Positions 36,801-50,274 are shown, counted from the first letter of the stretch. The stretch: 64,000 nucleotides of DNA from Triplophysa rosa (GCF_024868665.1 NC_079905.1:7294879-7358878), one strand, 5' to 3'. The notes: generated from the letters alone by a model not told the origin. Numbers and translations are program-made.

Positions 36801-39025
36801 AGAGCAAATGAACAAACGTGCGGCAGATTGCAGAGGAGAGCGTTCCCTTTAGATGGATGGATGGATGGATGAGGGGGAGACGAGTAATGAAAGATTTGGT
36901 TGATCAAACTGGTAAAGTTGGACTGTAATCATCAGACTTTGTTCAAATGTAACTTTAACCCTATTAGACTAAATTAGACGTTTCCCCTTTAACACGCACA
37001 CACATAACTCGCAACCCTCTTTAGGCACGGTATCCTGCTGTTCTTCACCTCGTGTCATTCTCTTATCCCTCTCTCTCCACCCTTCCTCTGATGAGGCGCT
37101 CAGAAGGGGCCCGACCCCGAGAGCTCCACAGGCCCCGGCCATCTAAAGCAGCCAAGCTAAATCCTCTGAAGATATTGAAATGTCAATCCCTTTTTGGTGA
37201 CCCCTCCCCTCAACCTTTCTCCCAAACACACACACAAACAGGTTTGATTCATTATATTACACAGAACATCTCATAGACTTCTACTGTTTTCATATCAGGC
37301 TAATGATATTTTCTATCCTCTACCTAACCCTCATGCAAAAATACTGATATTATACGATTCGAAGTAATACATGATTATAATTTTTTTTTGTATAGAGGAC
37401 CATCTAAAATGTCTTAAGGAGTTGTTTTATGATTACATGATGATGCACTATATTGTATATACATTTATAAAGATATTTTTGAAAATTGGCCCTCACAAGC
37501 ACATCGAACATATACACAGCAAACAAAGGACTTGTCGAGTGACTAAGTAAAGGGTATTGTAGCATAAAAGCACTGCAATCCATCAAAAGCCAGCTGCCCA
37601 AATTCAGATCTGAGGGGTGATCTGACCTAAATCTGCCCGCTCTGTTTGGGTTTCAGGGGCTGGTTTAAACCTGCCATCTACATCCATTTCATGCCTTAAC
37701 ATTTCAGAACCCCCGTCACTGAATAAGGTACTTGAAAAAATTACTATGTGTCACGGAAGGCCGTAGAAATCGGAAGACAACACTTGAAAGTGACGGGGCT
37801 GCTTATTTAGATGTGCACAAAAATCCACCACAAAAATAAGTGACTCATCCATGGTGACAAAAGGCCTTACAAATCATCCGGGCTGTGGACAGCTTGCACA
37901 TTTCTTTTTATTCACATTGATTTAACTTAACAAAAAGCGACCCAACTGTCTAGTTAAATGTGCTTTGAATTTGCATTTACAGTTGTGCTATGGTACAATC
38001 ACAGTCAGATGTTAAAGAAGCACATGTGTTAAACTGCACACCCACCACAACTGGCTTAAACCAATTAGTTTTCCATTTTAACATTAGAAAAATCTCAATT
38101 CAGTAGGATAGACCAGACGGAAATGTGCACAGCTTCACAAACATATCAACGTTTTCTGGAGACCCAAAGTTTAGGTGATCCTGTCCCCTCTGGGCGTCCT
38201 TCCCTGCGGCCCCACAAGAAAAGAATGCGAACACCCCTACCCATCAACCCTAACCTCCCATCAGGGCCTGCGGTGGGCCGATAAGTCCAGCTCAAAGCCC
38301 CCTTCTCAAATACAGGGAAATCCGTTTGGTCAGGGTGCACTTCTCATCGACTCGCAGTCTTAAACCCATGCTGGCTAAGCGCCAGCTCCGCCAGCCGTGA
38401 ACCGTGTGCCGTAAAGCACCACGGACGTTCTCTGTAGCGTGGAAACACCGCTGGGTCTCATTCTGAGAGGAAGTTTAATATTTCACACTAAAAAGAAGAG
38501 AGAGGAGGGTGTAGTGGGAGGGGGAGATTTACTAACAGGTTTATAGTTGAGGGTGGGGGGGGGTGAGAGTGTGACCCGCCTCACAGTCACTGATGCAGTA
38601 TTCATAAAGGTCAGCTGCTCTTTTATGAATTATTGTTTTAGAACACAGAAAGGGCGTCAGTCACATCACACCCTCAGCTCGCGTGGAGCCCGTCACGGTT
38701 AAGTAATGCAGCAGAGGCAATATTGAGGCGGCATTGGGTGTGTTGACATGCACATCGATATAGGAACAGAGACTGCAAAAGATCCCAAACACTGGTGTGT
38801 AATGTATAACCTGGTATGTATGATATACAAGTATGATATTCACACTAAACAAAACTTGCTTCTACATCAGGGTTGCCAAAACGGTGCAACAAAACCAGCC
38901 AGGTGGGCGAAACTCGCCAAATAACCAATGGCCACATATCAAAATATATCACTCCCATACTTAAAAAAAACATTTTACAATCATTTTTATGCATTAGACA
39001 CACTTGAAAATCACAATAGTGCACT
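33808..39025 (-). other. Middle of the 12-kb epha10 intron
   Basis: No exon on either strand. It contains a purine-rich GGAAGGGA patch at 34060-34340 that yields mirrored open frames on the - strand, an (ATGG)n run at 36852-36872, and a G-run with GGTGAGAG near 38550. No transposon with clear ends was recognised. Confidence 0.4.
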
Positions 39026-39029
39026 AAAA

Positions 39030-39238
39030 AAAATGCTGGGTTATTTTCAATCCAGCATGGGGTCAAAAAGGGACAAACCCAACCGTTGGGTTGTAAATTA
39101 ACCTGTTTCAACACAAAATGCTGGGCTGTTTTAACCCATTGCTGGGACAAATACAAACATTTTATGGGTTAATTTAACCCAACAGCAGGGTTTGTCTCTT
39201 TTAGACCCAGTGCTGGATTGAAAATAACCCAGCATTTT
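39030..39238. mobile_element. Palindromic MITE (AAAATGCTGGGTTATTTT ends)
   Basis: The first 28 bases (39030-39057) and the last 28 (39211-39238) are exact reverse complements. Inner copies of AACCCAAC and GGGTTAA also pair. About 209 bases. Confidence 0.8.
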
Positions 39239-41953
39239 CTAGAACGAAGTAATAAACACAACGTAACTTCACCTTACAGCAAGAATGACAGCTGATAAAA
39301 TCTATCTATCTATGACCCATGGAATAAAAAACAACTTACGTCAACAGTTTTTAAAGTAACCCTATTACATTGGAATATCAGGGATCTGGCAACCCTGCTC
39401 TATATTTAAACATAAAATTGCAGGTTGCTGTAAGTACTTCGCTTTGCGTGGATTGAATCAAATGACGTCAAACTGACATTTGTTGCAAAACTGCTCCCTT
39501 GCTCAAATGATAAATCTCTATTATCTTGACATTGTGAATCGGGGTAAAATAAGGACACACCTTTGAATAAAGTTTTTTATATACTTGCTTAATAATAACT
39601 GATTTTATATACTGCATTTTACTGGCCATCAGCCACCCCCTTCTCACAATGGGAAATTAAATTAATTCGTAGCAGTGAAAAGCAATATTCAACCATCTCT
39701 AAATATAATGGTCAAATAAAAACACATTGATGTCATAGTGATATTTCAACATTGCTTAGTCTTCTACTTGTGGCAAAATCATCGCAAATATGGAATTAAT
39801 ATTCAATATACAGTATATCATCGCTAACAGCCTCATGGAAAACGAACATTTTCCAGTCACTTTATTGCCAGCAAATTGCTCTCAGTGTGAACGCCGCTTC
39901 ATTTCATTTGTACAGAGAACTCGGCAAAGGGTTATTCCTTCAAACAACTTCCAATAACACACAAACAAAGCACTAACCGCAGCACTGATCTCACTCTCTA
40001 GTCAGTTCATCTCTTTTGTGTTGACTGGCAATCACACAGAACTCTAATCAAAGTGCATAAACACAGCTGCCTGTGAGACTGTACATCAGTGTACAGTAAA
40101 GTAACGCACTTCCGCTAAGAGCTGCAGTTAACCTTCAGTGTGTGTGTGTGTGTGAGATTAATGGTGTGTTTATTGAGAATGGAACAGGAGTTGAGAGGAA
40201 AATTGAGTTAGAATATGCAACCGACATAAAAATTAAAGGCTTGTGTTATAGCTACCCACACAACCTCCAGCACGATAAAAACACAAGGATGGCCCATCCC
40301 GGAGGATAAGATTTACACCTGAGAGGGTGAGAGAGTCGAAGAGACAAAGAGAGAGTCGTTTTTAGCTGAGAAGCAGCAATTGGTGTTGGGAGGAACATAA
40401 AATAAAAGGAACGGGAGCGGAGAGCCAAATAAACGCTGTGCAATTGTCTCTTAATGGAGAGAAAAGCGGGTGGAAGTGGAGGACTCGATGAAAGAGATCT
40501 TCTCCATTAATAAACATGCAGCTTCAATGCTGCTTATTTCAGCCCGAGTGTTCAAGCACTCTGAGAACACAAAAAGATCTGAATCGGCACCATAATGGGT
40601 GTACTGTATGTGCACGTGTGTGTGAGGTGGCAAATCTGCTTTGTGTGTACAGTACCTGCATGCCGTGTAATAGTAGTTAACGGTCAGTTATTGCCCTGCA
40701 GATAAACTGGTAATATATATCATCTGAAGTGAAAGCGTGTATCAGGTTATTTACATAATATAGTGTACGTGTGTACAACCTGGAGTATCCCTCCCCACCT
40801 CACAAAACTCACCATCTGTCCACTAAAGCCCTTCTGCACTCCAGATGCTGCTGTTATACAACTTCATTTTCTAATCAGTCAGCACTGAAAAGAAGTGCAT
40901 GCTCAGAGGTCATAACACGCACGTGAACGCACAAACGTACGCACACATTGTATGTTTTTTGGTTGGTCTGACGGTTTTTATATTGAGCTAATGATAATTT
41001 CTGTCTTTTAATTCTAGCCGTTTTTTGCATTGTTACATTTTCATTAAAATACTATTAAAATACCATTTTATATCTTTCGTTGTGTTCATCAGAACAAAGA
41101 AATTTATACAGGTTTGAAACAACATAAAATAAATAATAAAATGACAAAACGCATGCAAAATTGCTCAAAATGACTAAATGGCTAATATTAACATAAACAC
41201 TATTATTAAAATATAAAAAAGCTAATACAAAACATTAATAAAACTAGAATAAAACTGAGGCCTGCCCCAATTATACAAGTATCATTTTGTTTAATGTCAA
41301 TAATTTCACAAATGTTAGTAAACTATACCCATGTTTACAAAATTCTGTGATTTGGCATAAAACAGCCCTTTTCTATATTATTCAGACATTAATTGGTCTT
41401 TTTATTGTGGTAGAAGAATTGGCTATTGCACCTGAGAGACACTACTATAACCTCCAATTATGTGCAAAACATTTACCAATTCAATTTGAAATAAATAAAT
41501 GCATTGCTCAGCTCAAAGGACCATCTCAACAAATGGAAAAAATTCAAAGGTTTTATACCGTATTGGATGACCCTCACAGTCTAATGCCATTACGAATCAG
41601 TGTATTGAAACAATGCAACTGACCACCGGACAGGCGCACCATTTAATCCCAGGCAGTATGAAAAAAACACATTAGTACCTCAAGAGCATAGAGCGAAAGC
41701 AATGAAATAGAGAAGCACTAAGATGAACATAAGCTGCTTTGTCAACCTCATTTGACTCGGATAAGAAGCGTTCCACTCAAATCAAACCAACCAGAGTGAA
41801 AACATCTGCTGTGGTGTTTTCAGGGACATGACGGTGTGCTCAAATACTTCTCTACCAAAATTACCACATGCATCCTGAACGCTTACACTGTAATACTTGA
41901 CTATTCTTAAGCAATTTAAAGTAATTGAAAGTGGCTCCATATTGGATGTATAC
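39239..41953 (-). other. End of the 12-kb epha10 intron
   Basis: AT-rich, with a GTGTGTGTGTGTG run at 40139. A 111-codon + strand frame at 41287-41622 shows no recognisable domain or splice context and is regarded as chance. Confidence 0.4.
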
Positions 41954-42301
41954 CTGGAAGGCTGGTGGAGATGTTGACTTGGGCGTAGAACCTTTTATTC
42001 GGAAGTAACTCCGAAACGCCATTGCGGGCTTCCACACTGAAGGAGTAGTTGGAGTTAGGCAGTAGGTTGACCACAGTGACCGTGCGCTCCCTCAGGCCGC
42101 TCTGCTGCGGTACGAAGCCCACGCTGGCACCGCAGGGTTCACACTGCACCTGCAGGGCTCGAGGTGGGCCGACACATCGGCGACAACCTATACTGTAGGT
42201 AAGATCCACCCGACGACCAGAGTCATTTGGCGCAGACCATTCCAGAATGAGTGTGGATTGTTTGAGGGTGTAGACCAGATCTCTGGGTGGAGAGGGGGGA
42301 C
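41954..42301 (-). CDS. epha10: epha10 FN3-1 exon
   Basis: The exon runs from acceptor GTACTGTAG to donor CCAG|GTATAC, 348 bases in phase. It encodes PPSPPRDLVYTL, LILEWSAPNDSGRRVDLTY, the Cys pairs CRRC and CEPC, VGFVPQQSGLRERTVTV and FYAQVNISTSLP. The four cysteines and LRERTVTV are typical of the first Eph FN3. NYSFSV and VNISTS are potential N-glycosylation sites. Confidence 0.95.
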
Positions 42302-42722
42302 CTACAGTACATGCAAAAGACAAAACATCAAAGTTGGTTAAGCTTAACTAAAATGAAGATATTGAAATGTTCAAAAGCAAACGTAACATCAAGTAATGGA
42401 TTCATAAGCAAAGAGTAAATGCAATGTGAACAACATACTCTACTTCACAACATGATGATAACCCCTGAAAGAACTGTAATTCTATTTCAAAATGAAAACC
42501 AATTAGCTACAACTGGGTGAAGCCCAATAGAGCTTAAGGCTTAAAGTCTGTTGAGAGGAAATGAACACAGGGGCATGGAAGAGATTCAAAGAGAGAGAAG
42601 AACCGTAGAGTTTTAAGGGCATATGGCAAATAATGCAAATAAATTCACCCAAACACAGGGTGAGAAAAGCTGCATCATGAATGTGTGTCATCATTAAAGT
42701 GGACACTCAAAAACGGTCATTT
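42302..42722 (-). other. epha10 intron
   Basis: Nothing recognised. Confidence 0.4.
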
Positions 42723-43030
42723 TTAAAGGGATATGTCAGCCAAAAATGAAAATTCTGTAATTTACTCACCCACTTTAAGTCATTTTAAACTTGTATGACT
42801 TACTTTCTTTCTGCAGTAAACAAAAGAAGATACTTTGAAGAATGTTGGTAAACCGAACGATGGCAATACCCATTCGCTTCTATTGTACAGACCACTGCAA
42901 GCCAATAGTTACCACCGTTGTTCGGTTACCAACATTTCTTAAAATATCTTCTTCTGTGTTCTGTTTGGAATGGCAGGAGGGTGAGTAAATGACAAGATCA
43001 TTTTCATTTTTGAGTGAACTATCCCTTTAA
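42723..43030. repeat. Cyprinid fold-back MITE copy
   Basis: Begins TTAAAGGGATATGTCAGCC and ends GAGTGAACTATCCCTTTAA. The mirrored core has GGTAAACCGAACGATGG and CCACCGTTGTTCGGTTACC. Confidence 0.85.
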
Positions 43031-43097
43031 AGTCCGGTTCACACTGCCAGCGAACAGTCGGCGCGAATGTTTGACGCAATAACGCAACAAAAACAAT

Positions 43098-43422
43098 GGT
43101 AACACTTTACAATAAGGTGCTATTAGTTAACATTAGTAAATGCATTAGCTAACATTATCTAACAATGAACAATTTCGTTTTTCAGCATTTATTAATCCTT
43201 GTTAATGTTAGTTCATGTCAATACAGCTATTCATGTTAGTTCATGGTGCATTAACTAATGTTAACAGTGACAACGTTTGATTTTAATAATGTATTTATAA
43301 ATGCTGAAATTAACATGTAGTAATATTAATAAATGCTGTAGAAGTATTGTTCGTTGTTAGTTCATGTTAGCTAATGCATTAAATAATTGTTAACAAATAG
43401 CACCTTATTGTAAAGTGTTACC
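43098..43422. mobile_element. hAT-type MITE with perfect target duplication
   Basis: The ends GGTAACACTTTACAATAAGG and CCTTATTGTAAAGTGTTACC are perfect 20-base inverted repeats. AAAACAAT lies on both sides (43090-43097 and 43423-43430), an exact 8-base duplication. Inner arms pair through GTTAACATTAG and TGTTAGCTAATGCATT. 325 bases, non-coding, probably one of the younger insertions. Confidence 0.9.
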
Positions 43423-43430
43423 AAAACAAT

Positions 43431-44404
43431 AGATTCCTACGAAGGCCTTCACATAGAACGTGAACATTAGGCGCCAAAAATGCAAAGGTTTTTTACGTTT
43501 CTCAGGAACGCATGCATCACCCTCTCCTTTCCTGAAATAACAGCAAAATAATTGTCCTTTAGCCCCACCTGGCTTACCGGAGTGAAATAGCTGTAGGCGA
43601 ACAATCTTTTCGCCATTGATATGAAAGCTAAGTTTGTCAGACATTCGCTACGCTTTATCGCATCGCAGGCAGTCTGAATAAACCTTAAGGCCCTACAGAA
43701 ACTAAAATTCTTTTATTAAAAATTCCTGAATTTCAAAAATTGCCCCAATAATCACCACAGAAACTGTGAATAAAAGTGAATTTTGGCTTAAAATAAAGCA
43801 ATATATAACAAAGTTAAACTTAAGAACAAGAAGCATTAGTTGCTGCTGTATTAAGTGAGATTATTCAAGGTTTTTAAGAATCAGCAGTGGTGTAGTGAAT
43901 TTAACAAAAACGTGTGCTTCTAAAGAAACCGGAGAGAGCTGGAGAGAGAATAGAGAAAGCGAGAGAGTAAGACTCGGATCGAGAGAATAAGCAAGATAAC
44001 AAATATAAAACAGAGAGAAAGAAAAAGATAAACAGAGAGAGATAAAGAGAGAGGCAGAGAGAGATAAAGAGAGATCAGAGGTGTTAATTGCTGCTGTCCT
44101 GTAGCGCGGGACTGTTCTGTTGACTCTGGGAGGAGCGGGTCGACACTGGAGCTCGACGTCTATAATGTCGTTTGTCAGACAAGAATCTGGCAGCAACAGG
44201 GAGCCATTTAAATGTCACCGGGGCTTTAAGCTGCCCATCATCCGCCAGGGCCTGGAGCACCACAGGTGCCTGCCGCTGCCCTTAAACACACACACAACTC
44301 TGATGGGCTCAATATGTTCTAATGAGAGGTGAGTTTGCTTGTCCTTTCCGGACAGGATAAGGTGGCCCTTAAAGTTATGTTTGTGAGCTTAACATCACAC
44401 ATGA
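43431..44404 (-). other. epha10 intron with GA-rich tract
   Basis: 43925-44085 is an imperfect AGAGAGATAAAGAGAG tract. It is followed by a 240-base GC-balanced, non-repetitive island (44095-44340, see findings). Confidence 0.5.
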
Positions 44405-44850
44405 CCAAAATGAACGGTTTCAATGACGCATGTGCCTGGCCCGAAGTCAACTTCCGGTCTGTGTTTGTTTATTGCTCTGGCTAGTGGCTAATAATATATA
44501 ATATTGTTTATATTTTATTTAATTTATATTCATATTTTATTGTATGATAATTGTACTAAATAAACAATTTGTTTAATTTATTTGTATATTCATTTCATTA
44601 AAAAAAAAAATTGTTAAATGGGTCATGTAACTTTGCTGCATTTTAATTTAGCCAAGAAACGTTTCTTCAAGTTGTTACCCAAACTAATACTGGTTATATA
44701 TACTTTTATCTTGCTAGCTAATGTAATTTACTTGTTATTTATTTTACTTTATTCTTTGCAGATGTGTACCTGAAGTTAAGTTTGGTCCACAAAAGCATAC
44801 ATGTGTAGTAACGCTTGTTTATACTGTTGTTTTGAAACCGTCTACACAAG
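44405..44850 (+). repeat. AT-rich dispersed repeat, copy B
   Basis: Forward-oriented partner of copies at 22715 and 59815. Landmarks in order are GTCAACTTCCGGTCTGTGTTT, TATTGTATGATAATTGTACT, GTTAAATGGGTCATG, GATGTGTACCTGAAGTTAAG and TTTTGAAACCGTCTAC. Confidence 0.7.
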
Positions 44851-45653
44851 GGCACAAATACACATGTGCACACAGAGGAAAGTTTAACAATCATTCCCAT
44901 CGCCTATGTTAACATCTCATGTCATTTACAGTGACAATTCTGCAGTGCATTACTGTACACACAGTTCCCTTTTCTCTCTCTGTAGTCTGGCTGCATCTGC
45001 TCATAAGAATCACTGTGGGATCGATACTATAATGAACACTATCACGAAGTGGTTCTAGTTCTCTCCAGCTTAAATCAATAGAGTAATTAATGGTTTAATT
45101 ATGCTATAAAAGTCATAACAAAGCCATTTACAGCAATCAGACACTTATTAAACCCAAAGTTATGGGTCGGGTCAGTCATGAGATTTTAAAGGTAAAATGT
45201 GTCACTTTTGGGCCACTAATGTCAACAAATGGAATTGCAAAAACAATTTACTCTTCTAATATATCACTACACAGGCTTTGAGTTTGTACTCTTTGTATTG
45301 AGCCAAGAGGTCAATCTGTGATGTTTAAATCCTCTATTGATTGTTTTCTCTTTACAAACTAATTTGCACTTCAGCTTACCAAGATTAAACTTCGGGTATG
45401 CAGTGAAAGGCAGAACTTCCATGATTTGCTTGCACAGTCCAATGTAACCGACTGTTCACATACACATCAATCCTCTCAACAGAGCTTACCCCATTGTAAA
45501 CAATTAAAAACAGGATCAATTATATTGATTACAGCACTGTACACACAAAAATAAATACCAATATTTACTTACACAGAGAAACATAAACGCCCAAACATAC
45601 ACCTGCACATAACAATTTCCAAACACACACACTCCGGAAGTGGACAGTCTTAC

Positions 45654-45809
45654 GAGTGCAAGGGGCCGAAGGGGGGTCCAGCGGTGTCCTGAAGTGGTCG
45701 TCCTCACACATACAAAGCACACTACCCTCCTCTTCAGCCTTGCTGTTCGCCGGACATGAGAAACACTCTTGTTGCCGTGACGACATCTTATATGTGCCGG
45801 GAGGACAGG
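45654..45809 (-). CDS. epha10: epha10 cysteine-rich (EGF-like) exon
   Basis: Exactly 156 bases, the usual size of this Eph exon, from acceptor TTCTTTCCTCAG to donor ACTC|GTAAGA. It encodes (A)CPPGTYKMSSRQQECFSCP, NSKAEEEGSVLCMC and PPSAPCT, with six cysteines spaced as in the EGF-like repeat after the sushi segment. It is the most 5' exon in the window, and its first codon is shared with an upstream exon that is not present up to 64000. Confidence 0.95.
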
Positions 45810-48228
45810 CTGAGGAAAGAACACACAGCAAAAACATATTTTACATACTGAAAATACAAATATACAAAACCTGCAGCTTGTGAAATGTGACTTCTCTGCA
45901 CAAAAGCGCTGACAAACCAACAGCAGAAAAGTTTCTGCACTTTAATCCATATTAGCCTACTCGGATCTACTCGGGAACATAATGTGCTACTTGGAGAGAA
46001 AAAAGCCACTGGGCCTCTAGATCTTTTTACACTAAAGAGGATCAAAATATACATGAGAGGGGTGATTTGATGCGAATTACAGACAAACTGCTGAGACTGT
46101 GAACACACCGAGTACAAGAGAACGGACCTTTCGTTAAATGAATAGGAGAAATCACAAGACCCAATAAACCAGAAAGGAAGTCCCATCTTTCAGTGAGAAG
46201 AACCAATCCCTTTCATGTACTGTAGCTTAAAAGGAAAAAAGTATATTGTTGGTTATTTGACATTTTTCTACAAGGCAAATCGTTTTGGATATTTTGTTTT
46301 TTCCAAACAGGAGGTTCATAACAAAAATATTTCATTCCTGGTCAAGAACTACTGTACTACAATACACAACCCACAAACCTGAAGTGAAATGAAATCCACC
46401 AATCAGAAGTGGAATGAGAACCACTCCAAAAGCTCAGCACAACACAATTATACTTTTCCATGACTATAAAATAATGATTTGCATTTAACTTTTAAGTAGT
46501 TTTAAATGTAATTCAATTGAAGTTTTATTATGTATAGCATTTTATTCAAATAATTAATGACCATAAGTCATAAAAGTTATATTGTATCATCATAATTCAT
46601 GGTCATTTGTAGCAATTTATAAAATGATTAGCCACAAATACCTTCACTTCATCATTGCTTAACACAAAGGGTCATTTAAACAATTCATTGGAAAAGATTT
46701 ACTGAATATGGACGATACACAAAAATACCTGTGACTACAGACGCAAACACCAAAGCAAAGTAAAACATGCTTAAAAAGGTATACATATCAAATGAAAACA
46801 TTCCCACATTCATGCATGTTTCCATACAGAAAAACCCAGCATCTCACGAACTATCGTGTTTATTCCTGAAAATAGCACTCATGTTAAAACTTTGATGTGT
46901 CCTCATATGCCACAGTTTGTTTTTGCCACTTTCTTTACAACTTGACTTCCAACTGCAATGTGTTGTTCCTGAGCTGCAAGGCCCAAAGAAAAGCGAGACG
47001 AAGCCAGCTAAAGCCAAACCCTCTGCAAAGTGTGCATGAGAGAATGAGTTTATATCCCATATCTGACATTACACAGAGATCCTAAGGCAAAGCCAGGCTT
47101 TTTCTTGGTGTTGCAGGACCCTGGCAATCCTGCTGAAACTATAGAGCTGATTGCTTCCACAGTGCCACAAGGTGCTATAATGCAGATGGGGCGACAAGTC
47201 ACGCCAGGTGATGCAGAGAATGTGGCATAAATGCCAAAAGCCTACAGAGAAGGGAGAAAGTCTAATACAGGAGAAGTATATACAGGACAGATCTTAAAAT
47301 GTAGCATTTATGTAACTATACATTAAATACATTATTATTTTATAAACATTCACTTTATCACAGAGCCAGCAAACTGAACTCGTGAAATTGTTGATGCTGG
47401 TTGACGGCATCTCAAGATAAGGGCCTGGTTTGGTTCGAGCAATCGCATTTCTCTGAGGGGTCTCTTAATAACCACCTGACTCTTTCCAACACATCAATAA
47501 ATCATAAAATGGTAACACTGTAAACGTGAGCGATGAATTGTTTCAGTGGAGCTCTGACAGAAGGTATTAATGAATATTAATAAGCCCAAAAAGACGTTTG
47601 CTTTTCTCGCCCCGTTTCTTCTAGACACAAATGGCCTTCATTATTTTCAGGCTATAATTCCATATCGTCTTATTTTCAAATGTCAGACAAGATTTGCAAG
47701 CAGCTGTCAGGGAATCAATAATTCATGGCATCGTATTGAGATCACCGCAATGCTGCTAATTCTAATTTCTGAAAGAATCCCTTACCGATAGAATAAAATC
47801 ACTAAAAAGGTCTGCTTTAAAGGTCCTGCTGATCAAATAGCCCTCACTACCCTCTCCAGACAAATGATAACCCTTGGGATAAAACGAGCAATAATTATAT
47901 GTTCCAGTTCTCCAGGTGACTCACACGGGTTTTCATCAAAAATCGTGCGGCAAAGGTTACAATGACGTTGATGCGTCCTGTGCATTAACCAGGGGCCCAA
48001 ATACTATTTTTTCCTAATCTCGGATGTCACAAACAATCACCTTCAGAGTCCCGGTACCAGCAGCAAAGTCAAAATTATTAGTGGCGTTTGCTCTGCTATC
48101 ACCATTTCTCACACATAGAGTTAAGGATTTGAACAAACCTTAAAGTATTAAACTTTAGCATGCAAGTCGTGCTACAGGCGCTCAGGATAGCTCAAACTGT
48201 GTTGCTTGGTGTGCTATTGTTTCAGGAC
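45810..48228 (-). other. Large 5' intron of epha10, proximal part
   Basis: No further Eph exon. 47520-47800 is a repeat-free stretch of normal base composition that could be a conserved non-coding element; this cannot be tested here. Confidence 0.4.
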
Positions 48229-48805
48229 TAGGGTTGGGAATCGTTTCAATTTTATCGATTCCAATTCCAATTCTGTTTCTGCTTATCGATTTCGATTCTT
48301 ATCGATTCCCAGTTTCGATTCTACAGTTGAAGTAAAACATTTAGATATCAACCTGTATGGTCATTTAGCCTGCTTATTGACTTGTTTGCAAAATATATAT
48401 ATATATATTTATGAGCACCGTTTTGTGTATACTTACACATAGAAACACACCTTTTTTGACTTATTACAATTTGTATTATCATAGTTGAACTACATCATGG
48501 TTAAACTGCAGTTACTATAATGCAACTATGGTTAATTTGTGATTCTTGTGCTTTAATGCAAATTCTATAGCTAAACTATGCTTACTATAGTAAAAAATAT
48601 TGATAATTTTCATAAGGGCTTTTATTGAGATATCAGCAGATCATGCAACGCATGTACTTTTCTGAAAATATGCACACAGGAATTGATAAGAGGAATTCAA
48701 ATTTTAATCTCAAGTATCCGATTCCTATTCCTTTCGATTCCGATCCGATTCCTAGCCTTTCGATTCCGATTCCAAATTGGAATTGATTTTCTATTCCCAA
48801 CCCTA
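48229..48805. mobile_element. hAT-like MITE (TAGGGTTGGGAATCG ends)
   Basis: Ends TAGGGTTGGGAAT and ATTCCCAACCCTA are inverted repeats. The flanks TTCAGGAC (48221-48228) and TTCAGGAT (48806-48813) are an 8-base duplication with one mismatch. Repeated TCGATTCC motifs lie inside each end. 577 bases, non-coding. Confidence 0.85.
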
Positions 48806-49773
48806 TTCAGGATTTACGCTATTCACCTGTCTAACAATCTACAGCATTAAATTCAAGGAAGAAACCAAGCCATATCTAGAGGCCTGGGGGTGGGGGCTCT
48901 TTTGACACGGGGGGTAAACAACCACCCACAAAATTCTCAAAACCACATAGCAATGCATAGCAACACACAAAATCCAAACCTTAGCAACTGCATATCAACG
49001 CTCCGGCAATCACCCATGGCATTAAGTTTTGCACAGGGAATGTAAAACTCTAGTTAAAGTTGACATTTCAAGTCATAAATATCTCAACTTGACATAGATA
49101 GCTTTTCAACAAGTTTTTTTAAGGCGACGGAGAGAGACAAAGAAGCCTCTTATAGGGTGTCACATCTGGACAGATTCCTTCTATTCATGTCCACCACATT
49201 CATCCAGATATCCCTGATCCTCTTAACACACCTCACCATTTTCCTTTACTCTTTTCTTTCTTTTGAATCTCTCTTATCCTGGTTCTGTGCTTCTCTCTCT
49301 CTCCATCTTTTCCAAATCCCTTCTCTCACCCTCTCAAATTCAATGGTGCTTATCTCGCCCAGCAGAACAATAGAACAACCATGGACAAGGGTCCGAATTA
49401 CAGGATATTACACATTTCAGCCCTAATCCTTATCAGGACGGGAATGATCCGAGCTCAACCCTGTTGGATGGTGAGGGGGCTGGAGCCATGGTAGGTCTTT
49501 GGCGACTTTAATTATCAATTGCTAGGATTTGAAGAGACTTTTCAATAAATATAGCAAAAATGTTCATGACAATCATTACTACCGTAGCTTAAACAATCTA
49601 AAAATACCCCTAAAAATCTGCATTAAAAACGTATAAAGTTAAACTCTTACTAGTGGCTGTCAAGTAAGTGCAGAACAAGTATTTAACTAAATAACTATAC
49701 ATGCGCATCTCTTTCTTTTTCTTACCTCGTGCTGCTTCACGTGCTCCCGCCGTCTACTGAACTTGCACGTGTT
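48806..49773 (-). other. epha10 intron
   Basis: Pyrimidine-rich around 49160-49340 (+ strand). No exon or repeat ends recognised. Confidence 0.4.
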
Positions 49774-49778
49774 CTTAC

Positions 49779-50274
49779 TGTCATGATTCTTCCTCATTTT
49801 GTCAAGCTTTTCGAGTCTTGTGGCAGGATCATGACAGTCCCACATGTTTTGTGTGGAAGCGCATGTGCATCGACATGCACTCTACGGTCTCGTCTTTGTT
49901 CCTGCCCTCTCGTTTCCTCATTATTGATTGTTAATGATTTTATGCCCCGCACCTGTTCCCCTCTTGATTTGGTTCCCTATTTAATGCCCCTGTGTTTTCT
50001 GTCTTGCGCAAGTTCATTTTGATTCTAAGCCTTGTCAAGTCTTTGCACCTTGTTCCTGCTTCGTAAGTCATTGTCCAGTCTAGTCAGCGTAGTTTATGTC
50101 TAGTGTTTTGATTAGTCCAGTCTAGTTAGTTTAGTGTTCCTGTGCCGTCTGTTATATTCCCCGTTATTGTTGTTTTACACCCTCGTGGGTTTTTGCTTTG
50201 TTTTTGTATTAAAGTCTTTGTTGAATTGATTCAGTCTGCATTTGGGTTCTCTGTTCCGCACACCATTCGTGACC
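49779..50274 (+). mobile_element. Solo LTR of a retrotransposon
   Basis: A 496-base segment begins TGTCATGATT and ends ATTCGTGACC (expected TGACA), so the ends are inverted. CTTAC flanks it on both sides (49774-49778 and 50275-50279), a 5-base target duplication typical of LTR retroelements. It contains ATTAAA near 50208 as a likely polyadenylation signal and a GTTCCCTATTTAATGCC segment near 49970. No internal gag/pol or second LTR is present, so this is the product of LTR-LTR recombination. A 97-codon frame inside has no viral function that I can recognise. Confidence 0.8.

Noticed and set aside
41287..41622. 111-codon + strand frame as a gene
   Set aside because: AT-rich codons, no domain, no flanking splice sites and no promoter.
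49729..50022. 97-codon + strand frame as a retroviral gene
   Set aside because: It lies within a solo LTR; no gag, pol or env motif is present.
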